A stretch of 34,703 bases of DNA, taken from contig JAJRVT010000440.1 in assembly GCA_024277175.1 (NCBI GenBank), positions 1-34,703 of the forward strand. The letters are read 5' to 3'. The position numbers and the translations under genes were made by a program. The stretch's first letter is position 1. Every line of letters starts with the position of its first letter. Source of the DNA: Chloroflexota bacterium (lineage in GTDB: Bacteria > Chloroflexota > Anaerolineae > Caldilineales > Caldilineaceae). Below, piece after piece: positions 28,123 to 34,703 of the stretch. The notes under the pieces were generated by a model that saw nothing but the letters and a program-made list of their open reading frames with translations, was not told where the DNA came from and made no database searches.

Positions 28123-29673
28123 TCACTTCAGTGTGCGTTTGGGGATGGTGACCGTCGCCCGGGTCCCGCGCGCGGCGTCACCGGTGGCTTCCCCCTTGCT
28201 TCCTTCCGTTTCACTGACTTCAGGGTGGACGGCGCTGATCTCCAGGCTGCCTTTCAGGTCATCGGTGACCAGCGTATGCACGATCTGCAAGCCAAGGCTG
28301 TCACTCTGCGCCGGGTCGAAGTCCGGAGGCACGCCTGGCCCGTCATCTTCTACCTCGATACGAACTGAATCGCCCAGATCAGTCAGCCTGATGGCGATCT
28401 GTCCTTCTTTCTGCTGGCCCACCCCATGTTCCAGTGCGTTCAGCACCAATTCATTGACCACCATGGCGGTAGGCGTGGCCTGGCCGGCGGGCAGGCGGAT
28501 GCTCGGCCCTTCCACCCGGACTCCAATCGCCTGATCCGGACCGGTCGCCACCTGCACCACCTGGGTTGCCACCCGCTGACAGACATCGCGGATGTTGATG
28601 GGACGATGTTCATCCTGGCTGAGGAACTCGTGGATGACCGCCATGCTGAGGACCCGGTTGACCGAATCCATGAGCGCCTGGCGGGCTTCGTTGGTCTCGC
28701 AGCGTCGAGCCTGGATGCGCAGCATGGCGGCGATGGTTTGCAGATTATTCTTGACCCGATGGTGGACTTCCTTGATGATGGCCGATTTGACGTTCAGCTC
28801 GCGTTGTTTTTGAACCGCTTCGGTGGCGTTGCGGATGAGCACGAGCACCGCCTCGACGTCATTGTTCCCACTTTGTTGATCCCCGCTGTGCCAGGGAAGA
28901 TAGTTCTGCCAGTTCAGCCAGGTAGCGGGCGGCGGTTTCAGGGGGATGACTTTGCGCACCCAGATGCGTCCATCACCCGACTCGCGCCGCACTTTGTCCG
29001 CTTTGTGGGAGTGGAAGGCGCGCTCCACCAACTCTACATCCAATGGCTCCAGGGTGTCGATATGCTGAGTGCGGATCGCGCTGAGGATGCCAATAGAACG
29101 GAAGAGATTGGCCGCGCTCCCGCTCATGTAGACGATATCCCGATCGCGATTGACCAGATAGACGCCATCATACTGGCCAAAGCGCCCCAGCACGGCAGTG
29201 TCCGCCAACTCGCCCCGTAGACACATGCCCTGAAGCCAGCGCACGGCCTGTCGGAAAGCGCGATTGCGCCGGCGATGACGTTCGTGGGCCACCATATTGA
29301 TCTCGAACGCCACCGCGCCGATAATGCGTTTATCCTCGGTTTGGATGGGAAAGACGTCCTGGATGATAGGCGCGCCGCTGCTGAGCACCTCCTGCTGACC
29401 ACTGCCGCTATTACCGCTGCGCAGGGCGCGGAAGATCAGCGGCTGCTCCTCCGGGTGGAGGATGCGACCGGTGGCGGGCGCGCGATAGAGGGAGGGCGTG
29501 GAGTGCGGGATCACATGGCGGGCGACCAGCGCCTGATTGTCATCCAGCAGCGTGCAAAGCAGCGCATCCGCGCGACTTACATCCGCGGTGATGGGCAATC
29601 CCGCTTCGATCTGATGAAGATATTCGATATCGGCTTCGCTCAAGCCGGGGCTTTGATGTACGCGTTTGTCCAT
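28123..29673 (-). CDS. Sensor histidine kinase, PdtaS-like (HisKA_2 class)
   Basis: A 516-residue kinase without membrane helices, so a cytosolic sensor. Residues about 20-130 form a GAF-like N-terminal domain (ADALLCTLLDDNQALVARHV, then VFPIQTEDKRIIGAVAFEI), about 165-285 a PAS domain (GVYLVNRDRDIVYMSGSAAN). The HisKA_2 box KEVHHRVKNNLQTIAAMLRI holds the phospho-acceptor His304/305. The ATPase domain has N-box NELVLNALEHG near 400 and G-boxes DDGPGVPPDF and SLGLQIV. This architecture matches PdtaS of actinobacteria, whose partner is an ANTAR regulator, as found next door. Start is ATG 29673. The insert between PAS and HisKA_2 is ordinary; nothing catalytic is missing. Confidence 0.93.
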   Translation of the reverse strand: MDKRVHQSPGLSEADIEYLHQIEAGLPITADVSRADALLCTLLDDNQALVARHVIPHSTPSLYRAPATGRILHPEEQPLIFRALRSGNSGSGQQEVLSSGAPIIQDVFPIQTEDKRIIGAVAFEINMVAHERHRRRNRAFRQAVRWLQGMCLRGELADTAVLGRFGQYDGVYLVNRDRDIVYMSGSAANLFRSIGILSAIRTQHIDTLEPLDVELVERAFHSHKADKVRRESGDGRIWVRKVIPLKPPPATWLNWQNYLPWHSGDQQSGNNDVEAVLVLIRNATEAVQKQRELNVKSAIIKEVHHRVKNNLQTIAAMLRIQARRCETNEARQALMDSVNRVLSMAVIHEFLSQDEHRPINIRDVCQRVATQVVQVATGPDQAIGVRVEGPSIRLPAGQATPTAMVVNELVLNALEHGVGQQKEGQIAIRLTDLGDSVRIEVEDDGPGVPPDFDPAQSDSLGLQIVHTLVTDDLKGSLEISAVHPEVSETEGSKGEATGDAARGTRATVTIPKRTLK

Positions 29674-30073
29674 AATTGTTACAGATAAGAAGCGACGTCA
29701 ATGTCGCAGGGGCAAACACGACATGTCGTCGCTTCCATGGGCAGGGAGTTCCCTGCCCTGGGGCCGGTCCCCATTGACCCGCGCCGTCTGATTGCATTCG
29801 GTTGAGACCATGACGGAAAAAGTTCATGATATCAGGCTTCATCCGTGAAAATTCGCGTTCCAATCATGGTCGCTGATATAGGCGTCTCGACTGCCCGTCA
29901 GTGTAGCAGATGGTCAAGGGGCGCGCAAGGTCGACTTATGGCGAGGGTGCGTCCCAGATTTTGGGCGAGACCCGCATCCCGGGATTCGACCACAAGGTGC
30001 ACCGCCGCGAGAGATGGCTTGGTCGAACCCCGGAATGCTGCCACGTCTGGTTTCCAAAAGTTAGGACGCACCC
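29674..30073. other. Intergenic region with palindromes, 400 bp
   Basis: Between the tandem substrate-binding-protein gene and the sensor kinase gene. It contains GAAGCGAC...GTCGCTTC (29689-29734), a 9-bp stem GGGCAGGGA/TCCCTGCCC (29739-29758), and a larger imperfect palindrome from 29944. No convincing gene is visible. Confidence 0.55.
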
Positions 30074-30074
30074 T
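29944..30074. repeat. 131-bp imperfect palindrome (MITE-like or structured RNA)
   Basis: AGGGTGCGTCC (29944-29954) and GGACGCACCCT (30064-30074) are exact inverse ends. Further in, TTTTGG pairs with CCAAAA and GCATCCCGGGATTCGACCA with an inverse copy differing at two bases. The stop codon of the substrate-binding-protein gene lies at the right end. No terminal duplication was recognised. Confidence 0.65.
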
Positions 30075-32584
30075 TATGGTGATGACGCCGGTTCATTCAA
30101 AGGGGGCGGCGCGACCACCGGCAGCGCCGCCAGTTGATCGGCGTCGGCGATGATCGTCTCCGTGAATACCCAGGCCAGACGGCCGTCGGGCAGGACGATC
30201 TGGAGCCAGGCGGTGTCGATGGATCGCCCGGTGGCCGGGTGCGCCGTCCCCACCGGAAGCAGCGCCAACCGTTCCGTCTCCACTGACTGGGCCCGGCGCG
30301 CGTTGACGTTGTGATCGTCCGGCACAGTGATGATGACATAGGATTGGCCGCCGACCGGGGGCTGAACCTGTGGCGTGACGGGCGTGGTCACCGGGCGGGG
30401 CGCGTGGGCGGTCACCGTCGCGGTCCCAGGCGCTGTGGGGATCGGCGCTTGGGTCGCTGTGGGCGTCGGCGTTGATGTGGGCGCGGGTGTAGGCGTCGGC
30501 GTCAATGTGGGCGCGGGCGTGGAGCTGGGCGTCAGCGTTGGCAGTTGGATCACGAGTACGGTTGGCGTGGCGGTCGACGTAGCCGTTGGCGTGGGGGCGT
30601 CCGTGGGGGCGAATGTTGACGTAGCCGTTGGCGCAGGCGTGGGGGGGGGCGTCGCGATCGGCGCCTGCGTGGGGGCGGCGGTCGGCGTTGGCGTCGGGCT
30701 TGGCTCCGAAATGGGGGAGGCGGTGAGGGCGGGCGCAGGCGTGGCCGGCGCTTTCTGGCCAGCTTCGGCCGTAACGGGCGATGTGATCGGCGCGCGGGCC
30801 GCGATGTTTACGTTTGATGAAGGTTCGCCAGGCCAGATTTCTATGACGTAAGGCGGGTCATCACCGAACCATTTGCGATAGAGCGCGCTATAGGAGCCGT
30901 CCGCGGCCATCTCCTGCAGGGTGAAGTTCACCAGATTCCGGAAATCAGCGTCATAGTTGGGGACGCCGATGCCGTATGGTTCTTCGGTGAAGCGGTCGCC
31001 CGCCAGGCGCAGGCCGGGGTTCTCCATCGCGAAACGGGAAAGAGCGACGTTGTCGGTCGTCAACACATCCACTTGCCCGGCTTTGAGCGCCTCCAGTGCG
31101 GAGGGATATTCCTGGAAGGGGAGCACCTCGATCCCTATGCCCATCTCATTGGCCTTGGCCTGGATGTTGTCGATAGAGGTGGAGCCATCGATGGCGGCCA
31201 CCATCTTCCCGTCCAGGTTTTCCAAGCTTTCGATGTCGCTCTCCGTGCGCACCAGCAGGCTTTGACCGTCCAGGAAGTAGGTCTGGCTGAAGTCGATCAG
31301 ATCGTCCCGTTCTTGCTTATGGGTCATGGAAGCGATGGCCAGATCGATCTGACCCGACGCCAGCACGGGGATGCGCGTGTCCGAGGTGACCCGCACCAAC
31401 TCCACGGCGTCGGGATCGCCAAGCCAGCGGGCGGCGAATTCGCGGGCGATGTCCACATCGAAGCCCACGACCGCACCTTCGTCGTCCACAAAACCGAAGG
31501 GCGCAAAATCGTACTTGACGCCGGCCAACAGCTTACCCCGGCTGAGGATCTCGTCTATGCGCGGGGTCGCGGGCGGCTCGAACGTGGTCGGCGAGCTGTA
31601 CAGGTCATAGGGCCATTCCCCGGGCATGATACGTACGGCGTAGGGCTCGTCATCGGGAAACCAGCGGGCGTAGATCTCGTCATAGACGCCGCTGGTTTTC
31701 AGCGCCTGGAGGGTGAAATCGACCAGATTGCGGAAATAGGAATCACCCTTGGAAACGCCCATGCCGTATGGCTCCTGGGTGAAACGTGGACCCGCCACTG
31801 TCAGATCGGGGTTCTCCTGGGCGGCCTGGAGGAGAAAGACGCTGTCCGTGGTCAGGGCGTCCACCTGGCCGGCATTGAGCGCAGCTAAGGCCGGCGGGTA
31901 CTCCTGGAAAGGCAGGATGTCCAGGGCGACGCCATTGGTTTCGGCATAGGCGTGAATCTGGTCGATGGAGGTGGATCCCTGGATCGCGGCCACGGTTTTG
32001 CCGTTCAGATCTGTGACGCCCTCGATCCCTGAATCCGCGCGCACCAGCAAACTCTGGCCGTCCAGGAAGTAGGTCTGGCTGAAATCGATCAGGGCATCCC
32101 GCTCCTTCTTGTGGGTCATGGAGGCAGCGACCAGATCGACCTCGCCCGCAACCAGCTTCTGGATGCGGTCCGACGAGGTCACCGGAACGAACTGAACGTC
32201 AACGCCCCACAGGTCCGCCATGGCCCGCACCAGGTCCACATCAAAGCCCGCGATATCGCCTTTCTCATCCACGAAGCCAAAGGGCCTGAAATCGTATTTG
32301 ACGCCGGCGATGAGCGCGCCCCGATCCCGGATGTGCTGGATGGTCGATACAGGCGTCGTCGTCTCTGAATCAGGGCTGGCGGTGGGGACGGCGGTTGGAT
32401 CGGTTTCCTGGCGCGCAGGGGCCGCGATCAATGGCGCCGCATTCGCCTGTGCCAGGGTCGCGAGCAGTGCGACGACGACAATCGCGGCCAGGATGAGACG
32501 ACTCAAACGATGAATATGAAAAAGACGGGCGAGATCGCGGCAGGGGATGTTCAGGTTGGGTGTTGGAAGTTCAGTGCGTTTCAT
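30074..32584 (-). CDS. Tandem substrate-binding protein with Thr/Pro linker and SH3-like tail
   Basis: An 836-residue secreted protein. A signal segment lies at about 28-50 (LSRLILAAIVVVALLATLAQ) after a long N-region. Two amino-acid-type (SBP_bac_3) domains follow, at about 83-320 and 343-580. They are clear duplicates: both hold AGVKYDF, GFDVD, ASMTHK-ERD, FSQTYFLDGQSLLVR, GSTSID, LPFQEYP and EEPYG/QEPYG motifs. Then comes a Thr/Pro/Ala-rich linker (about 600-735) and an SH3-like end (about 745-815, VPDDHNVNARRAQSVETERL, TAWLQIVLPDGRLAWVF). No permease or ATPase gene is adjacent, so it may scavenge, sense or act as a wall-attached binder rather than feed a linked transporter. Solo binding domains also serve as enzymes or receptors. 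Confidence 0.88.
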   Translation of the reverse strand: MKRTELPTPNLNIPCRDLARLFHIHRLSRLILAAIVVVALLATLAQANAAPLIAAPARQETDPTAVPTASPDSETTTPVSTIQHIRDRGALIAGVKYDFRPFGFVDEKGDIAGFDVDLVRAMADLWGVDVQFVPVTSSDRIQKLVAGEVDLVAASMTHKKERDALIDFSQTYFLDGQSLLVRADSGIEGVTDLNGKTVAAIQGSTSIDQIHAYAETNGVALDILPFQEYPPALAALNAGQVDALTTDSVFLLQAAQENPDLTVAGPRFTQEPYGMGVSKGDSYFRNLVDFTLQALKTSGVYDEIYARWFPDDEPYAVRIMPGEWPYDLYSSPTTFEPPATPRIDEILSRGKLLAGVKYDFAPFGFVDDEGAVVGFDVDIAREFAARWLGDPDAVELVRVTSDTRIPVLASGQIDLAIASMTHKQERDDLIDFSQTYFLDGQSLLVRTESDIESLENLDGKMVAAIDGSTSIDNIQAKANEMGIGIEVLPFQEYPSALEALKAGQVDVLTTDNVALSRFAMENPGLRLAGDRFTEEPYGIGVPNYDADFRNLVNFTLQEMAADGSYSALYRKWFGDDPPYVIEIWPGEPSSNVNIAARAPITSPVTAEAGQKAPATPAPALTASPISEPSPTPTPTAAPTQAPIATPPPTPAPTATSTFAPTDAPTPTATSTATPTVLVIQLPTLTPSSTPAPTLTPTPTPAPTSTPTPTATQAPIPTAPGTATVTAHAPRPVTTPVTPQVQPPVGGQSYVIITVPDDHNVNARRAQSVETERLALLPVGTAHPATGRSIDTAWLQIVLPDGRLAWVFTETIIADADQLAALPVVAPPPLNEPASSP
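30425..30720. repeat. Low-complexity coding repeat of the Thr/Pro linker
   Basis: Degenerate GGCGTNGGCGTN and GTGGGCGC units on the plus strand encode TPTPTAAPT-like linker sequence on the minus strand. It is coding and variable by nature, not an intergenic array. Confidence 0.75.
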
Positions 32585-32729
32585 GCCGGTTAGGTTGCCA
32601 TTTTTCGTTGTGTTTTTTATGGCAGACCGTGGACTGAGCGGGGCAAAACGGATTTTCTAAAAAATCAGCGAAAATCCGCCCGATCTGCGTTTACATTGCG
32701 TCGAAACAAGTCGCGCGGAGAACCGCAAA

Positions 32730-32831
32730 GGTCACGCAGAGAGCCGCAGAAGGACCAGGGAGAAAAATTCAAACTTCGTAGGCCTGCAATCAATTACCCT
32801 CTCTCAAACTTCCGGGGATCTCTGCGTGACC
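32730..32831. repeat. GGTCACGCAGA inverted repeat
   Basis: GGTCACGCAGA (32730-32740) and TCTGCGTGACC (32821-32831) are exact inverse copies about 80 bp apart, in the 281-bp gap between the J-domain gene and the tandem binding-protein gene. The neighbouring text (CCGCAAAGGTCACGCAGAG) resembles a dispersed repeat seen in several bacterial phyla. No gene lies in the gap. Confidence 0.6.
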
Positions 32832-32865
32832 CTGTGTAGCTGCTCAATCTATGATCTGTCACATT

Positions 32866-34482
32866 TTATCGCGTCCAGTCGATGTGTGGTTCGTTTAACT
32901 CGGCCACTAACTGGGGGTCGGGGGCGCTGTCGCGTAACGTCCACAGGTAGAGAATGGGGGGCTGGCCGGCCAGATTGCCGGTGACGTACGCCAGATAAAC
33001 GCCGTCAGGCGACCATGCGTAGTCGACCACATCAGCCGGCGCCCGCGGATGCAGCGCCCCACTGGCCACATCCACCACCCAAAGGCTCGAACCGGTCTGG
33101 CCGCCCCCTGGGCCAGCCAGGAAGGCGATCCGCTCGTCATCTGGCGACCAGGCCAGCGCATGGGCTGGGCCGGTCGTCAGCGCGCGCACCATGGCGCCAT
33201 CGCCATCGAGAAGAAGGATCCCTTCGTCGGACGCGACGGCGACGCGCGTCCCATTAGAGGACCAGACCGCTGATCGCCCTTCCTGTCCACTGAAGGGATG
33301 CAGACCACCGGTTTCGATATCGGCCAGATAGATCGGGTGTGCGTTCTCTTCGGCCAGGACGAGCAGCAAGCGTTTGCTGTCAGGGTTCCAGTCGAACCCG
33401 GCGACCGATGCGTTTCCGGGTTGGAACGAGCGCCGGTTTTGGTCGTCATTGACCGTGACCGCCTGCAAATTATTATGGCCGTCCCGGGTTTCGATGTAGG
33501 CTATCATCGCGCCATCGGGTGACCAAGCCAAAGCAGATTTGGGGGCTTCGCTGTTCGTCAAGCGCCGCGGCCAGGAGAGGAGGGGGCTGGTGATATAGAT
33601 CTGCCCGTCCTGGGCGTCGATATAGGCCAGTTGGTTGCCGGTGGGTCCCCAGACGGCGCTTAGACCAGGGACGTCAAGTTTTTGTTGGTCCCCGCCGTCA
33701 GGGTCCGCGCTGTAGAGGACCGGGCGATGGTCATCGTAAACCGCGAAGGCCAGCCGGTTGGGCGTCGGCTCGAACAATGGCGCGGCTGCGGTTGGCGACA
33801 ACTGCCGCCCCAGGGAACGGGTCCAGGCCCCGATGGAGGGACTCGCCCACAGGGCGATCAAGATCACGATCAGAATTGCGACGCCCCAGGTCAATCGCGC
33901 GGGGCTCAGGATGGAGGGCAGCGCGACCGGCTCTCGCTCCTCGACCGCGGTCACTGAGAGCGGGATGCGCGCCATGGCTTCGTCCAGGTGTACGGCGATC
34001 CAGCCGTTGTAGGACAAACCCAGATCCAGCAGCCGGGTGTCCACGGCCACGTCGACTTCCATGGGCATGGGGTTGTCCGGGTCGACGCGGCGGCCGGTGA
34101 CGATGCGAAACCATTCATGCCCTTCGCTGAAGGAAAAATTCAGACGGTCGGCTGGCCCGCCCACGTTGTCGACCTGGAACGTCTGCAGCGCACGCTCCCC
34201 CCAGATCACTTGGCCAAAGTCGAGTTGAGCGGGCGTGATCACCAACTTTGGCGGGATGCGTTCCTCTTCTTCCAGGCGGAGCAGGTGATTGTAGGCGCGG
34301 TTAATCTTCTTCAGCTTCTCTTCCGCATAGTCTTTATCCCGCGCACTCTTGAACCGGTCCGGGTGATAGATGCGCACCAGAAGTCGGTATTGAGTCTTGA
34401 TCTGCTCCGGCGTTGCGTCGGGCGTCAAATCCAGCGTTTTGAGACATTCGTACTTCGTTGGTTCTGAATCCAGAATGGACAC
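32866..34482 (-). CDS. J-domain protein with Ig-like domain, one membrane helix and TolB-type propeller
   Basis: A 538-residue protein of unusual architecture. Residues 9-70 are a DnaJ domain with the essential HPD motif intact (IYHPDRF, His40-Pro41-Asp42), which stimulates Hsp70 ATPase. Residues about 80-180 look like an Ig-like beta domain (LDFGQVIWGERALQTFQVDN). One helix lies at 197-216 (LTWGVAILIVILIALWA). The rest (about 240-535) is a TolB/WD40-like propeller with repeated AWSPDG, VWGPTGNQLAYI and DWNPDSKRLLLV units. With the J-domain inside, the propeller would face out. The start is GTG 34482, with GGAG 6 nt upstream. Function unknown; it may recruit DnaK to the membrane in response to an outside signal. 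Confidence 0.85.
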   Translation of the reverse strand: MSILDSEPTKYECLKTLDLTPDATPEQIKTQYRLLVRIYHPDRFKSARDKDYAEEKLKKINRAYNHLLRLEEEERIPPKLVITPAQLDFGQVIWGERALQTFQVDNVGGPADRLNFSFSEGHEWFRIVTGRRVDPDNPMPMEVDVAVDTRLLDLGLSYNGWIAVHLDEAMARIPLSVTAVEEREPVALPSILSPARLTWGVAILIVILIALWASPSIGAWTRSLGRQLSPTAAAPLFEPTPNRLAFAVYDDHRPVLYSADPDGGDQQKLDVPGLSAVWGPTGNQLAYIDAQDGQIYITSPLLSWPRRLTNSEAPKSALAWSPDGAMIAYIETRDGHNNLQAVTVNDDQNRRSFQPGNASVAGFDWNPDSKRLLLVLAEENAHPIYLADIETGGLHPFSGQEGRSAVWSSNGTRVAVASDEGILLLDGDGAMVRALTTGPAHALAWSPDDERIAFLAGPGGGQTGSSLWVVDVASGALHPRAPADVVDYAWSPDGVYLAYVTGNLAGQPPILYLWTLRDSAPDPQLVAELNEPHIDWTR

Positions 34483-34522
34483 GCTCTGCTCCGATGATAC
34501 TCACAACAATGTAATGTGCAGT

Positions 34523-34583
34523 AGGTGCGACTTGTAGCCGCACATTTTTGCTGGGCCAGATCGTGCGGCTGCAAGCTGCACCT
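34523..34583. repeat. GTGCGGCTTGCAGC-type inverted repeat
   Basis: Arms 34523-34543 and 34563-34583 match in 18 of 21 positions when one is inverted, with a 19-nt loop. Core: AGGTGCNNCTTGNAGCCGCAC. It is upstream of the J-domain gene and may be a dispersed palindrome. Confidence 0.65.
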
Positions 34584-34595
34584 GGTATCTTATAG

Positions 34596-34670
34596 ATGAG
34601 GCAAGAAGAGGCCGAGCCGCACCTGAAGATGAATCGAACTTGCTTCGTAGATAGGTCCATCTTGCCTCAT
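34596..34670. repeat. 11-bp inverted repeat near the window end
   Basis: ATGAGGCAAGA (34596-34606) and TCTTGCCTCAT (34660-34670) are exact inverse copies 53 bp apart. What follows lies outside the window, so its role (operator or leader hairpin of a gene to the right) cannot be judged. Confidence 0.5.
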
Positions 34671-34703
34671 TTCACCAAACTGGATACGCTTACTGGAGAC
34701 ATA

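Noticed and set aside
30425-30720. Possible CRISPR or tandem-repeat array
   Set aside because: Units are short, degenerate and continuous, and they encode a Thr/Pro linker; there are no spacers.
34334-34660. Open frame of 108 codons near the window end on the minus strand
   Set aside because: It overlaps the start of the J-domain gene in another frame and is built from the palindromic repeats upstream of it.

Overview
The window is a GC-rich chromosomal segment carrying about 24 protein genes, no rRNA or tRNA, no CRISPR array and no recognisable insertion sequence. The gene mix suggests a Chloroflexota bacterium of the Anaerolineae/Caldilineae/Ardenticatenia type: secreted proteins with Thr/Pro linkers, DUF3179 and YfhO proteins, large membrane glycosyltransferases, several signal-free starts, and intergenic spaces full of short dispersed repeats. 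This assignment is inference from gene content; no marker gene was compared.

Most notable result: two genes that look broken by a single in-frame TGA are better read as selenoprotein genes. In an AhpD-like peroxidase (1816-2400, minus) TGA replaces the second Cys of the CxxC motif, and the AhpD-type E-12-C-3-U-4-H spacing is intact. In a DUF3179 lipoprotein (4548-5573, plus) TGA replaces the first Cys of CPLC. In both, the frame stays open to the natural C-terminus, and a small stem-loop with G in the first two loop positions lies 21-24 nt after the UGA, as expected for a bacterial SECIS element. The two genes flank a GH13_18 phosphorylase gene.

Layout. 1-946: end of an M16C metalloprotease. 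1042-1681: PIN/AbrB toxin-antitoxin pair with a palindromic operator-like site. 1816-4161: phosphorylase plus selenoperoxidase operon (minus). 4548-5573: DUF3179 selenoprotein. 5742-7598: ABC exporter. 7675-11559: three-gene operon of a wax-ester-synthase/DGAT-like acyltransferase, a small membrane protein and a Vps62-like protein with a coiled coil. 11648-13087: membrane 4Fe-4S protein (minus). 13366-14385: small unknown protein and a KDPG-aldolase homologue lacking the catalytic residues. 14415-19151 (minus): tightly packed group TVP38-like, YqeY, PgpH (c-di-AMP phosphodiesterase type), YbeY, DagK/undecaprenol kinase. 19263-21195: obgE-nadD, divergent from that group, with both first genes apparently transcribed without a leader. 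21372-27123 (minus): YfhO-type membrane protein, then GT39 and GT2 glycosyltransferases for cell-envelope glycan work. 27157-29673 (minus): PdtaR/PdtaS-like ANTAR regulator and sensor kinase. 30074-32584 (minus): a tandem substrate-binding protein with an SH3-like tail. 32866-34482 (minus): a J-domain/transmembrane/TolB-propeller protein.

The spaces between genes hold at least four repeat classes: GTCATCYT octamers, GATTGGAGATTG-type repeats, GTCGGGC-type hairpins, and an AGAAACCGGGTT palindrome. Some of these have entered reading frames: two sit inside membrane proteins in frame, and others form the C-terminal tails or stop codons of genes.
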